From Zhengitettix transpicula (lineage: Eukaryota; Arthropoda; Insecta; Orthoptera; Tetrigidae), in the NCBI GenBank assembly GCA_037074705.1, contig CM073595.1:48169639-48233638 (forward strand): a stretch of 64,000 bases of DNA, read 5' to 3'. The translations under genes and the position numbers were made by a program. Of the stretch, positions 24,111 to 37,830 are shown piece after piece. The notes beneath the pieces are model-generated. The model saw only the letters and a list, made by a program, of their open reading frames with translations, ran no database searches and was not told the DNA's origin. Position 1 is the first letter of the stretch. The number at the start of each line of letters is the position of its first letter.

Positions 24111-26029
24111 CTCTACATTTTTCGTAGTTGTTTCTGGAATGATTAGAAAAATACTTAAAAGCTTCTATTCATCTGGCAATTGTAATATAATAGTCTACAC
24201 GTGCCCTCTTATCATAACGTCTCTTCAGCATAGCGGACCTAAGAGGGCGCAGCTGCAAGAACGCTGATGCAGTTAAAGACAGCACTTTAGATATAGTGAG
24301 TAACGATACGCACAACAACAACATAAATCTTCACCCCTTCCGCCTAGGCAGCTGTGAAAACGCTACGTCTAATGAAGTCAGCATTTTAAGTGCCTTATGC
24401 AGACATGCACACGGCAGCAGAAATCATTCTCTCTGTAAGAGTTCTCATTGGAGACTTAAAATCATCAGGGAGGGGGAAAGGAGTCTTCGAATTGTTCAGA
24501 GCTTCTAGGGAACGGCAGTCGTGATCCAACCTCCAGACGGGTCGGTGGCTCCTGGTGCTATCCGCCAGTTTGTCTTACTTTATTTTATTTCTAACTATTA
24601 AATCTCTTTATTCTTCATCAACTCTTATTTGACTGAAGTGCAGCGAAACACCAACCACTACGCCTAGGTTCAATTAGTTGAACCCGAACCCTCACGTTAC
24701 CAACTTTCCTATTTCCTGTTCTTAATTCTTCCTTTATCCTCTAGATCGGTAGCCAGGTGAGCTAACGGAGGTATAGCTCGGTTGGTGAACGATCTATCTG
24801 GACTTCCCATTTCCAACTGCAGGAATGTTACATGTTCACAGTGGTGAAGTGTTACATGATGGCAGTTTGGGATGTTACACAATACATAATTATAGAAAGT
24901 TGAGAATTGCGAAATTTTTTATATTTATTTTAAACTTTGAATATATTTCACAAGTAAATGCATTATTAAAAGGATAGAAGTTTCTAAATTCCTTAACCTC
25001 CCGGTTTTCAGTTATACATCTGACTGCCTCAAGTGTTTCCGAATTATTAATAGCGTTGCAAAATGTTGGAAAATAAAATATTCGCAGTTGGTCGTGATAT
25101 AGTGTAAATGAAGTGTTAGATTCACGGAAATTTCAATCTCGTGCAGTGGGTGGACCGAGACGTTGAGAACGACGACACGTCACGTTTAGAACACTCTCCT
25201 CCCATACATTTAGCCAGGTGGTGACATGTGAGGAGGCATTTCAGTTATACCACTCAGCATCCGAACGGACGGGAAACACACGGCGCTCACATTTACGTCA
25301 CAACATATCCTCTTTCTCACGTTGTTCGGCGCTGTAACCTTTATCAGTGCGGATACCACTCGAAATTCATCTTTTTTTTCCTCGACGAACTCAATGAATT
25401 CAAATGCGGTTGGTTTGGAAGGGTCTGTGGTTATTTTCGCGCAAGATCTCACTAATATCGAGATATTCTACAAAAAGAAAACGTTGCTATACCGCGGAAT
25501 CTGGAGAAGACGCAACGCCTGGAGCCTGACTTAATAGTTATTTCTGGCTCGCAGACTCTCGTAACGTAATATCAGTTTCCTGCTCGTGGGGATTGTCTAA
25601 TTTGGAGACCACGCTATGGGTCAATCAGTCCGACGAGGAATTAATTTTACCGTTGACGACAGGGCCATTCACTAACTCCAAAACCTTTGAATAAGAGACG
25701 AGCGTTTCTCTTTCTACGTACTTTTAGAAACTGAGCACGGAAAAATGTGTAAATAAAATATGAAAGTAGTGTTCACACACCAGGAAGCACAAAACGCAAA
25801 CAACAGTTTCTTCCTTTCATCTGGACTTATATATATATATAACTTGGATTGAGCAGAGTTAGGTCGTAATTATTAATTACAGATTTTACACGTTCTTTAG
25901 ACGGACAAAAAAAAGGTAGGCTACTACATACGAATAATAATCAATTTTTTATATTGATTTATTTACAGTCACATCAACAGCTCTTGTAGAAAATGAAAAA
26001 AAAAACTCAAATGCCAGTGAACTCATTTT
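24111..26029. other. Base-balanced DNA, nothing recognised
   Basis: 24180-24880 and 25130-25700 are less AT-rich than the flanks. Overlapping short frames occur on both strands at 25210-25534 with no recognisable domain. A (TA) tract is near 25830-25841. No repeat identified. Confidence 0.45.
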
Positions 26030-26123
26030 TACTTGTCGGAGAACTGATTTGACACATCCATGCTCTTCGCTGAGATTCGAACCCGGGACCTCCGTGAACC
26101 CCCATACACCACAGGAGGTCGGC
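26030..26123 (-). mobile_element. tRNA-derived SINE head
   Basis: The minus strand starts gccgacctcctgtggtgtat (A box side), then has the B box cccgggttcgaatctc. The downstream text gcatggatgtgtc matches the larger SINE at 32300-32550. Truncated. Confidence 0.7.
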
Positions 26124-27270
26124 AATCAATTTTGAATGAACAAATAAACGAAAATAAATGTGAAAATTATTTACAATCCATTAATCCATAGATGTCGTGG
26201 AAACAACTGGGCCTGAAATTAAATTAAATCACTTCACGTAGAATATGAAAAAACCTCAAATGCAATTGAAACTGGAAATTATAAGATACGGTTTAGTCTT
26301 TTCCATTTTTTTTGTCTGAAATAACTGAGAATTAGAGATAATAAAATATTTATCCCAATGAAGCAAAACTAAAGATCGAAACAAATGAAATAGAATGTTC
26401 TGCGAAAAAAGAAATTATTCGACTAAAACTCAAATTCGTCAATTATAATGTGTATGGAAATGCTGTTTAGTATCACTTAATTCATATCTTGTGCAATTTC
26501 TTAAACCGCGTCACATCAAATATTTACTAAACTATTAAATTTACTCCATTTCACTTACATTAAAAATTACTTATAATTGTCACAGACTTTTTATTTTTCC
26601 AATCACTTCTTGTACACAATCAGATCTGGTACCCAAAAATTACAAACTATTTTCTTCACACACACTTTGTACGATTAAATCGTAATTACATAAAATGGAT
26701 CCGAAAAATCATGGCCTATGTAATGAGTTTAAGTGAAAATGAAAATTATATACTACTACTACTACTACGGAATTTCAAAGATATTACTGGTGTAGTGTCT
26801 AAATATTTTAGGTACGTAATATCTGATGGGGTAGGTACCGAACTAATGTAGATGAAAGAATGATAGGCCGTCGTTCCTAATACTGAAAACACTCAGGTCC
26901 CTTTCTAAATGTCTAGTAATTTTTCAGTCACCTAATTTTACATTAAAATAACGAAATTATGTAGGCTTCTTTACCTTCTTAGGACTTTATTAGCATTTTA
27001 TCAGAATATAGTATTTTCGAAGTATTTTTATGTGGCTCTCCTCCCACCTATTTATAATTTACCTACAATATTAACAACTGCCTAATTAATGTCATTCCTC
27101 AGTTTAACGACGTTTAGTTTTATTTCTATTTCACTACATGTAATGAGTTTAGTGACAAGAGTTAATTGCACCTGCACTTGTATATATCAGCAACGCTTAT
27201 TGCTTGGTTAACAATAGTAATAAGATTGAAAATGCGTGCTTTTGTCGAATATATCGATCGAGCTTCAGGG
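26124..27270. other. AT-rich DNA with an ACT microsatellite
   Basis: Nothing coding. A short (ACT) repeat occupies 26751-26768. Confidence 0.6.
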
Positions 27271-27274
27271 ACAA

Positions 27275-27345
27275 TTCCCATGATGCCTGGAATTCGAACC
27301 CTAGACCCCCTCGTGCAATCAGGAAGATTAACCGCACCGCACCGG
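27275..27345 (-). mobile_element. tRNA-like SINE remnant
   Basis: On the minus strand gagggggtctagggttcgaattcc carries a B box; an A-box side (ggttaatcttcctgattgcacg) precedes it. The overlapping 72-codon plus frame is a shadow. Confidence 0.5.
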
Positions 27346-29052
27346 AAACGATCTGTTCGTCTCTGTAGACTAGAAGCTTTTTGACAGTAATTAAGAGAGG
27401 AATTTAGTGATTATGACAGTCAAAGTATGCTTTATATGTAATTACCAGCTCAAATTCCTAATGTCTCATTACATGCATTGCTATTTGTTGTTTAACGTCA
27501 TACCCAATTATTTCCGCACAGACGGTTTGGAATCAGGCAGTAAAATCAATTAAAGTTATAACATTATTAATTGAACCACGTTTAAAAGGTTTTTCCAGAA
27601 AAGTAAATAGTTGCATGACAATCGTCTCAGTTTCGCTAAGAGGCTAAAAATTATTTTTAAAGAGATAATAAGGCTAATTACAAACTTCACGAGGAAATGC
27701 ATAGACACGTTCACAATCACACTTTAATTGAACGAAAATCAGAAATCTTGATGTCGAACCCAAATATAATGCCAGAAGCATCTCGGAAATGATCAATATT
27801 ATATTGAATAATAATTTTACCCTGAATTTTCAAAGTGACATATGCACTAAATAAAATCTCTGACCTCGTATCGGTACCTGACATCTTTGCCTTCTTTTCT
27901 TTGGTCTGTTTAACAGGTTCCCTCTCATTTAGTCTGTTTACGTTCATTGCTTGAAAACGTGTAGCACGAATTTTCTGTTTATTTGTCTGTGGAAAATGGT
28001 ATTCAAATATGAATTGAAGTGTTTTACCGTATTTGACAGATGCTCAAACTGTATTTAAAACAACTCCGGTTTTTAAAGGTATGTACGAACTTAATAATTT
28101 TAAGTTGTATTGTATGATTTCTGTCCTCATATGTATTTCAATTCACAAAATGATTATGACATAAGTAGAAATCTCTCACTCTTAATTTATAAATAATTTG
28201 GAGACTGTGTAAAAGGTTTATTATTACTACTAAAATTATTATATTGGATTTGATCATAATTATGTGCCCATCGTCGTGGAAATTGCGACGAAATTAAAAA
28301 TATTGGAGAGAATTACCAATTTACAACAGATACATCTACTTTCCATTAATGTGGAGGTGCGAATAAAATTGACATTTCCTATTTTTTATAAATAAGAACC
28401 TATGTCTGCTCTTACCAGTATCAATATAACAGTTGTGTGTTTTCAAATTCGAGTTAATGTCCGAAGTAGTTCATCAAATTTGCAAAGCATGACTATTGCA
28501 CGAAATATTGGTATACAGTAGTGAACGTTTAGTGCAATCTATGCCGTAACCGTAATGACACACAGGCGCATGTTGAAGGTAATGCTACATTCCGCTGGGC
28601 TTAAATGCTGCTTGTTATGTAAACTTAGCTGCAATTCAGTCACTGAAATCAATATTGGGAAATTTGTATTACATTTTCGGCTTTGAATGTGTGCCTGGAA
28701 GACTGTATGCACGTCAAACTAATCTGGCAATATTAACATTATTCATACAATCCCCACGTATGATGTTAATCAATGAAATTAATTGCACTAAACGTTGTTA
28801 AATTGTGGGAACGTGCTTTTGGATCCCTCATCCTCGGTTAACAAGCCACCGTTTCGTATACATTATAAAATGCAAACCTCGCGTCATGTATTTCCCGTGG
28901 TAATCTAATTTTAGGCATTTTATCGCACATCTCACTTTGATGCCGAAATTCTCTTCACTGTATTTGATACTTAATGTTCTTGTCTCTCATCTATTCGAAA
29001 CAGAAACAATTTCAGACTGCGTTGTTCACAACTCCAGGCCATTATTATACGA
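27346..29052. other. AT-rich DNA, nothing recognised
   Basis: No repeats, exons or RNA genes seen. The 76-codon minus frame at 27717-27947 has no domain. Confidence 0.5.
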
Positions 29053-29185
29053 TTTCTGATCGTTGTGTCACGCACCAAAATGAATGATTCTCTTTCGACC
29101 ATTTTGATAATATAAATTCGTAACCCACCAAGTGTCGATTTGACTCATAGAAATTAAAGATGAAGTGTGTAGACACAATTAAAAG
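29053..29185 (+). repeat. Dispersed 130-bp repeat, copy 1
   Basis: Nearly identical to 32632-32762 in the same orientation, from ctgatcgttgtgtcacgcac through cccaccaagtgtcgatttg to gacacaat. Both end in an A-rich stretch. Flanks differ, so the copies moved separately. Family unknown; the strand is arbitrary but equal in both copies. Confidence 0.8.
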
Positions 29186-32100
29186 TTCCTGCACCCGAGA
29201 AAAAATTTTGCTTTTATGATGAAATATTTTTTGCCAGCAACGATTTCTAAAACGAATTTGATTTTATTGATATATATTTTGGGCAATGATTCGCCGTTTA
29301 ACGATCATTATATATTTACAAATAAAATTTGGGGAATTCCCTGGAACAGAAATTAAGATGGCTTATCTGGGATTCCGACCCTGATCCTTTCAGCGCCAGC
29401 TTTGTGCGATTCGCACCTAAATACGCACTTCAATTACGCATGCAGTTGGTCGAGAATTCATAAGAAAGCTGGTTACAAATCACAAATGTCTCTGCCTAAA
29501 AACCTTATATACTAGATGATAATTTTATAGTTAACGTCAAAATTTTTAATGCTTCTGTATGACAAAATATCTCATACAGCCCATAATTACTATTATAAAT
29601 TGTAAAAAAAAGTGTAAGATTGGACGGTCACGTTGAAAATTATTCGGCTAGTAAAGCTTGTAACTTGTAAATAAAGCCTTTCAGTTACATACGTCAAAAT
29701 ATTAGTGCGAAATATACCTAAATACACATTTAAATAATAATTTACTTTACGCCTGATTTTTTTAAAATAAAATAAATGACGACCATTACAACGGACATTT
29801 TAAAATATGTTATTCAATACAATGACGTTTCTGTACATATTTCTACTTTCATCAGGTTTGACATGTTATGTTTTTACGGAAGCAGAATTTTAAAAACATT
29901 ATTATTAAATTACCAGATTGTTGACAAATTGTTATATGATATCAAATATTATATTGTTTTACATTTTATTATTCCTTACAATATTTAAGAGAATAATATT
30001 GTTGTTTTTCCTTTTAGATAAATTTTATAAAATTTTGTGATTTGAAATATTATATTGTTCGTTCTTTACACCACTTATCACAAAACATTCTGTTATTGTA
30101 ACAACATAACATAAATAACTTGAAGAAAGTACAAACATAAACAACTTGAAGAAAGTACAAAAATAATATATTATATTGGTCGTTAATTTATCTTATAAAT
30201 ACATATTTATTACCGATGGAGGGAAAATCACTTGAACGCAGAATCATTAAAATCGTTTCCATTATACCAGGGTAGGGTTTAAAGGATAAATAATACTTTT
30301 CAGGTTTAGTAGGTATGCAAGTATTCTCGTGTCTCTGACCATTTCAATATTTTAACAGGTGCAAGTTTTCATTTTAATATCTATAAAAGTCTTGATCTAC
30401 TTCTAGAAAACTTCTAGCGCAGCGTAACAGCTATAGTCATAACTTATAAGCAGAGAAAGGAACTATTCTTAATTCCTCGTAACAACTCTCGAACCAATTT
30501 TGACTAAATTTTTATGGTCAAGAAGGGTGATACTTCAGTATCAACACAATTCAGGATTATAGACATAAGCAATTCTCAGATGGCAATGTTAGGAGGTGTT
30601 GGTGTGAGAGCACGAGAGTGTTTGTGATACTTTCCGTTTTTGTATCGAGAAATTTAGAAAGCTGGTTTTCTGTCGTCGGTAACCTGGAAGTCGATATTTT
30701 TATGACGCGGAGAACATTTTTAGGGAATTGTGCGGGAAATGAACCTGAACCAGGGCTCCCTCCAATCATGAATCAGTGAAAACCAGTCGAACAGAAAATG
30801 AAGACGATTTAAAGGGGATCCGAACCTTCCTCTCACATCGGTGCGAACTGAAGTTGAATATGTAATGATGATTCTGGCGACCAATGGGCACACTCGAATC
30901 AAAGTTTACTTTTACGTCAACTTCTATCACAAATCACTTCGTTTTTGTAAAGATAGTTACTACTTGTGAAATAGAAAGTAAACTCAGCACGACGAATGTG
31001 AGAATTAAAACAGTTATGGCTTCTAGATTACATTTATCGACGACAATTACCTACTTACATCAGATCAGATGAAATGCTACCGAGGTGAAACTGACCTGTA
31101 ACACAAAAAAAAATGCAACCATTAGTGAAACCAATAATAACTTGTACGTGGTTGTAAATGTACATGCCTTAGTGTAGTTTACATTTTCGTCCATTCGAAA
31201 AATAACTGTTTGAAGACGACGGGATTTAATTAATTAATTACTAGTGAGTACACTTAATTGGAATACACATAATCTCGTTTAGTGATTGTTCACTAACGCT
31301 CATGTATCATAAATACCGTCTACATGAATATTGACCATAAATGTAAATTGCCGCTGAATCGTTTTTTTATTACATTATTTGGTTTCGTCTTTAAAGAATC
31401 TAAAATCCATTCTCAACCCGAGTGCAATAGACTGCTGTTGCGTACGCTTTCTCTGGTCACAGAAACCATCTAACATTACTACACACCCATCTCTGCACCA
31501 ATAATATTAAACGCATCTATACTTATAAAGCCGGTAATATGCTAAGAAAAGTCATTGCAGGATATTAGACTAACAGTTTGCTTTGAATAGCGAGCTTGTT
31601 GATAATAAATTTTAGTTGAGTTTGAGATGTTTGCTTTCGCCGCGGAGGGTTTGCAAGAGTTAAATTTAGGCAGCTGCGTGAAGACCAATCTCTTCGAAGC
31701 GAAGTGAGCTACAATGTAGAGGGAAGAGTGCTCGTAGAGGGCGACGCTATTCCGGGACGCGTGACGCACGCCAATACGCCGTCACTCAAACTCGCGTCTG
31801 CGTCTGTCTTCTAAATCCGTCCATCTGCCCCCTGTCCCTGTCCACCCGAGTAATTAGTGACCGCTTCTTATCACCCCATCCGTCATCTTCAAAGTCCATC
31901 GAAGGCTTCCAACAATTCTTCAGTTCAAGTTCTCTCTCCTTTAAGGTATGGGATACAATTAGAGTTTCAAATAACTGGATTGAACTTTTGGGTAAATCGA
32001 ATAAATCATAACCTACGGCTGCCAATTTATAAAATGAGTTATGAATAAATTAGGAAGGAAAGGAAAGCGATGGCTTACTGAACGGTGACCACGCTACTTT

Positions 32101-32299
32101 TTAAAGACGTGTTGCTAACTGTAATTATAAATTCAGATTCAAAGAACAGTTGTTTAGCTAGAAGTTATCTTACGAGATTTATACGTGTCGTTGTAAACGA
32201 TAAAAGGGACTATCATGCAGTCAATTTTTTTTTAAAAAAAAACAATATTGACAACTGTCCAGATGTAAACTGAGCTGAAGAAAATAAATCGGGTCCCTA
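29186..32299. other. Mostly AT-rich DNA
   Basis: A decayed B-box-like patch (gggattccgaccctg, minus) at 29375 may be a SINE scrap. A 27-bp tandem duplication (aacttgaagaaagtac units) lies at 30105-30165. The segment 31660-31860 is CpG-richer. Short frames at 30557-30902 and 31786-32025 (minus) have no recognised domain. Confidence 0.45.
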
Positions 32300-32550
32300 G
32301 TCCAACTACCTACCCCTTGGCTCGACAGGCCATTGAGGGCCTTGGCCTACCGAGACGTCTGCCAGACTGTCTCTTACATGACACATTCTGGATTTAGGAG
32401 TGACACCTGGTCAGAGTGTCGATTCTCCCTCAGCTTTAACCCCAGTTAACGTGACCAGGACGAACACAAACATCCATGCCCATACCGGGATTCAAACCCG
32501 GGACCTCTGTGATGCGTGTCAATGATGCTGGTCCTTACTCCAACACTCAA
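32300..32550 (-). mobile_element. SINE, longest copy in the window
   Basis: Read on the minus strand it has a tRNA-like head with B box (gaggtcccgggtttgaatcc), then a body with gcatggatgtttgtg, gttaactggggttaaagc, cctaaatccagaatgtg and gacagtctggcagacg. The last two blocks recur without the head at 40165-40225 and 45715-45800. About 240 bp, typical for a tRNA-derived SINE. Confidence 0.75.
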
Positions 32551-32631
32551 GACAATATTATGTCGATAAATTCATTTCTTTACGTTCACGCTCTTCTAAT
32601 ATATATATGATATATGATCAACTCATATGCT

Positions 32632-32762
32632 TCTGATCGTTGTGTCACGCACCAAAATTAATTATTCTTTTTCGACCATTTTGATAATATAAATTCGTAA
32701 CCCACCAAGTGTCGATTTGACTCGTAGAAAAGAAAGAGGAAATATATAGACACAATAAAAAA
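32632..32762 (+). repeat. Dispersed 130-bp repeat, copy 2
   Basis: Second copy of the 29053 repeat, same orientation, with roughly one change every ten or more bases. Confidence 0.8.
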
Positions 32763-32886
32763 GTGCATATGCTCAACTTCGTACTATAATAACATAATTA
32801 AAATATATAATTTGAATTAATCGACCTGTTTGTCAATTACGGTGTTAGGATAATAATTAAATTATATAATAATTTTAATTATGTTA

Positions 32887-33045
32887 AAAATTCTCCAGAT
32901 ACAGCAATATACAAGGTTGAATGTTTGAATTGTAAAGACTGTTATATCGGTCAAACAAAATGAATGCTTCAAACTAGAAATAAAGTACAGTTTACATGTT
33001 TAAAACAAACTTTAGACAAACAATCTGTTAAACATAAATAAATAT
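32887..33045 (+). mobile_element. PLE GIY-YIG endonuclease remnant
   Basis: The plus strand encodes SPDTAIYKVECLNCKDCYIG, then QTK and a stop, then MLQTRNKVQ. The layout (IYK, CxxC, CYIGQTK, TR) is that of PLE GIY-YIG domains and parallels VVYKISCSNC...CYI at 23300 (minus). No RT part remains and the frame is broken. Confidence 0.75.
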
Positions 33046-36000
33046 AAAATTTATTGGATTAATATAAAAATGTTAGATGTAATTATTATTCCCATTTTTT
33101 GAGCGATATGCTACATATCAGGCTCCATTCAAATTCAATTAACGTAAAAACCGATACAAAATTTTTAAATTCTATTTATGATTCGGTGTTATTTCGCTTT
33201 AAAATAATATATTCTTTCAATTCTGAATGCTTAACTCTTGTGTTTAAATATATTTGTTACAGTTAAAGCTTTGTGAAGTGTTTGATTGGCATTGTTTTCT
33301 CGATTTCGGCCATGGAAGTCGATGGTGTTTAAATAAATTTTTCTGTTAAATTGTTTCATTCAAATTTACAACATAGTTTATAAGTAAACATATTATACCT
33401 AATTTATTTATTTGTTTGGGATTCAACCTTTTATAGTTTTTTCTTTATATTTCTTAATCAATTTTTTAGATATATCTGAAGAGATCCCTAAACAAACGTA
33501 TGAAATGTTATGTATTTTAATTAATTGTACATTTTAATGTCTATAAATAAATTCTGACTTTTGGCCAACTTCCACTAATTATACGATAATAATATATTTA
33601 ATTATTAGATTGACTCGGGCTCCGCACCAGTTACAACTTACACCCTTTACGGATAAAGATTAAATAATTAAACTCACATCTCCAGGAAGAGGCATTATAA
33701 CAGGAATTCATATGTTGTAAAAATTACATTTAAATAATATTCAGTTAATTTTGTAACCTATACTGCAGATATACAATATTTTTACATAAAATGACACTTT
33801 TGTCTGTACATTGCTCGTAATCTAGTTATTCTAGTGCGTATATTTACGTTTCATGCTTTAGGGTATGTACTAAATTCCTTTTCACATGAAAAAACTTTTA
33901 CGATTAAATTTTATACGGTTGTTAAAAAGAATAGTTTACTAGGAATATTCCTGTATCTTACACAGAAACGGTTTATTCAGAATTTAATCAGTACACAACT
34001 TAATCATGACATATCAACTAATCAAGAACATATCCACTGACGAACACACACGCACACAGATATATACCTGTGATTCTGAAACGAAAACATCCGACACATT
34101 AGACAATATCTATTTTAACTTGCATTTGCGCGCATAAAGACATATGAAATGGATTGTCAATTAAAGGGGCAAATTTGCGAACGACGTATTTCCCCAGAGA
34201 GTTTCATAATTCTGACTTTAACAACAGGCGTTTCCTTGGTTACACACAAAATAATGCAAATATCAGTATTCAATAACATGGATATCTTGACTGGTTTTAT
34301 TTTTGTATTTAAAATACAGTTCGTATTTTCTAAATCTGAATAACGTGTATTAATGTATTTACAATACTTTTACCGTTTTGTTTTTTTTCACTTTACATGC
34401 AATTTTATCTTCCAATAGCATTATGATCTATATTCTAACATATCGACCTTTATACGTTAAACAAATTAATAAATAAATTTTTCAAAGTTTAATCTGATTA
34501 AAATGCTTATTTTTTGAAGAGGATATTTGCTCTTGATTATCGTTTTCTTGAAGAGTGAGAACAAACCTTTCTCCTAATGTTTGATCACGTATGATTTTTT
34601 CGTTTCTGTATTTATTTTCTCGCCTTACCACATTTTTTCAACTCCTGTTTCCCATCCTTTCTTAATCTGTTTCCGGATTACTGAACAATTTCATCTATCC
34701 ACATCCACCTCGCGGACGATGTAGAACAATATTGCGACTATATTCCCCCGAGTGAGAGAACAGGCCTCTCCACGTCCTTCGTGTTGGGGAAGGCGTGGTA
34801 CTACGTCTCTTTTACCAATATCCACAAGTGCGGAAAGGCTTTCGCGCAGAGCCAATTAAGCAATGGCGATCCGCTGTTGAGACACATGAACGGATCGCCA
34901 AGCATGAATAACCAAAGACATCGGGCCAAGTGACGCCTTTCCGCTCTAAACGTAATTTTAGGACGACGAGAGCGTAATGGAAAGACAAGTTAATACGCGC
35001 GTGAGAGCAACTCACAAGAAAATTCCAGCAGAGTAAAATTAGAGAAAAAAATATTTATCATACTGTACTCGTATGAAGTTTTTTTTAGAGCTGTCAACCA
35101 AAGTAAGGAATGAAAGTCACTGTGATTTCTCTCGGGAAATAAGGGAAAGTCTGAGTGACTGATCTGTAAAATAAAACGTAAACCATGCCTTAAAATTTCC
35201 TTGGATATCAAATAGTAAATTGTACACTAAATTGAATTTTGAAAATAAAGTATGTTCAGCGATAAAATAACAGAAAGAACATAGCGAACTTAGCAGAATT
35301 TCCTTTAGTATAACGTCGAATGACAGTGATGTAAACATTAGAAAAGTTTAGTCAGTGTACTTTCTCGTTTTATTATATATAGTATTATTTCAGCGTTATT
35401 CTTCACAGAAAATTTTTTTTTGGTACATCAACGTGATATTCGTGTCTAAAATAACAAAAGGTAAAGAAACACATTTCTGGACATAATTTTTCAACCAAAC
35501 ACCTACTTTGGAAGTAGAAAGACTCTAATTTTTTTAAAAAAACAGTTAAATTAAATTGAGCAATATCTCCACTTTCGTTTTTATTGGAATTCAATACAAA
35601 CATAACTTTGACATGCGCAATATTATTATGCACACGTTAATTAGTTGCCTCAGCAATAACATGCAAATAGCGAACGAAATATGTATACAGTGACTCAAAA
35701 CTGCTGTGGTTTCCTCACATTTTCACACGTTTGATGTATATAGCAAAAAATAAAATTCCAGGCCTTTTTTACAAATATTTTTTGTAATAAAAACTTTTTT
35801 ACATTCACTTGGGAACGAGACTACCTTCATAAATTAACTTTTCTTAATGAAACGAATTTTATTGAACTTTCTCTTACGTTCATGCTACTTTTAAATAGTA
35901 TTACCAATTCTAGGCAAGGAGCGCCGTTAAAAAATAATTTTTCCTTAAAAAAAATAATTTAATAATCAGTCATTTATTTAAATTTATAGTAAACATGAAT

Positions 36001-36900
36001 TGAAATTTATGATCAATTTAATGGATGAGATTTAAAGGGACCGATATTGTTTTCTGAACGACGTGGAACCATTTCTATGGACAAATTGGTTTGGTGGTCG
36101 AAGTTAATTAACAAGAATAATATAAATGCATTAGTTTTTTGGAATTTGTAGACTGGTCACGCTTGTAGAACATGCATTGAGTATGTATATGCCAACATGG
36201 TCATGAATTGCTCTTTCTCTGAAGCAAAAAATAATTTTTTTTGAACAATGTTTGGCCCATATTCTGCCGTTCCTTTTTACATTCTCCTTCATTTAATTTC
36301 AACTATCTTCCTATTCTCTTCGTCGCTGCCTGCTTTACACTTCAGAATTTTACGGTTAATGGTTTACCCTAAAAAATGTCCGTACAATAATTAATACGGT
36401 ATCTTTTACATCAAATCCGTTCCTAACATTGTGAATGAGGTTTGGGGGTTGAGACTCGTTTACCTTTACGCAAATATCGCATGAAATTTGCACAAATCGC
36501 AATGTTTCCTACTACTATCACATTCTGTATTCCAAAACGAAGGGCCACGATGGCTCTCTCTGATGTGAACCGAGTAGGTCCTCGACTGTCAGGACCACAT
36601 GGTCACCATCTGAAATGGTGGTTTTCCACCCTGAGGATCACCAGACATACTTTTCGAAGAATCTGCTTGTCTCTCCTCTGTAACCAATATCAGTTCTTCC
36701 CATGATCTATCATTCTTCTCGTGTCTCACCGTCTGTCACCCCGTGTAAGACCTCACTTTCTCTTTCGCTCTAAGAAATCAACTGGTGTGTAACTAAATCC
36801 GAACACCAGGAAAATATTATGACTGAATGACGAGGTCACACACACACTCTAAGAAATAACTAGATTGAATCCGTAACTTAAGGACTAACTGTTAGTGTGT
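33046..36900. other. AT-rich DNA, nothing recognised
   Basis: A balanced stretch at 34690-35000 holds a hairpin (listed separately). The remaining frames are short and featureless. Confidence 0.5.
34864..34900. repeat. 10-bp perfect inverted repeat
   Basis: TGGCGATCCG at 34864-34873 and CGGATCGCCA at 34891-34900 can form a hairpin with a 17-nt loop. It is GC-rich against an AT-rich background. Role unknown. Confidence 0.5.
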
Positions 36901-36904
36901 TCGG

Positions 36905-37120
36905 CTTAATCAGCTGCATAATAAAAGTTGATTTATCTGTCTCATTGTTGGTTCCAAATCAAGTATGAACCCATCCTCTCTGTAGTTAAATAAGCACAAG
37001 CGTCACAGCGGTGCTCCTTCACAGCCTCACAGAAGCAATATTATGAATCAATGTGAAGTAATCAGGGGCATAATCAAAGTTGATTTATCAGTCTCATTGT
37101 TGGTTTTGTCAACCTATGGC
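36905..37120 (-). repeat. Two tandem fragments of a PLE-associated end
   Basis: The segments near 36911-36955 and 37066-37110 share aaagttgatttat-c-gtctcattgttggtt. Their reverse complement contains tgataaatcaacttt, also found at the end of the plus-strand PLE near 38880. They are likely two truncated ends of that family on the minus strand. Confidence 0.5.
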
Positions 37121-37149
37121 AACTTTTTCTTCTCAACCATTGGCAAATT

Positions 37150-37830
37150 CGTGGAGGTAAACTTAATTAAAAATCCACCCACACTGTAGGTCTATAAGGC
37201 GTAAAGCTTGCGGTGTGTCCTAGCGATACCTTAATTAGAAATACCATGGCTAGAACGAAAGCTCAAAGACGTAAAAGCGAAGTTTATTTGGACGGAGGTG
37301 CACGGAAGTCACTCAGAGCAGGAAGAAGGCGTGTTGGCGTATCTATTATTTTGCACCGTCGTTAGGGAAGGAGGACTTTTCAGGTCAATGAAGTAAAGGC
37401 GTAAAGCCTAGCCGCGCCCGTTAACAATGAACACCTTACAATGTAAACTTCAACCCCCGTCACGGCGGACGACATTCTATTTTAATGCGAAATCCCTTCA
37501 GCAACACATAATGCCGGGATCATAAAGGGGGCACAAAGAACCGCAGCAAAAATAGTCCCTGCATCCGCTTTATCTTCTCAGTACATGCGCTATCAAAAAA
37601 AATAATTAAAATTAACTGCGCTCCGTGGTCGCCGTGTATAGGATTAGCAGTGACCGCACGCGGCTTGTGTATCGGAAACCCATGCCATTAATTCCAAGTG
37701 AACTGTGCATTGTAAACACGAGCACGTTCGTCAGAATCCGTCCAAGTCCTGCCGTCCTTGCCTAATAAGCTCGGTCAATAATCCTTCGCCGATAGAAATA
37801 GGATATCTCGCTTCGGTGTACAACACGATC
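37150..37830. promoter_or_regulatory. Candidate conserved non-coding region
   Basis: About 680 bp of balanced, complex sequence in an AT-rich area with no sizeable ORF in either strand. It contains homeodomain-type cores (TAATTAAAA, ttttaatgcg), a GATA core (tttatcttc) and several CpGs. Enhancer function is inference; it may also be a non-coding exon or old repeat. Confidence 0.25.

Noticed and set aside
26060..26123. tRNA gene on the minus strand
   Set aside because: Same reasons as at 19312, and it continues into the SINE body seen at 32300-32550.
30557..30902. Overlapping minus-strand frames as an exon
   Set aside because: Two different frames overlap and neither has good splice sites or a recognised domain.
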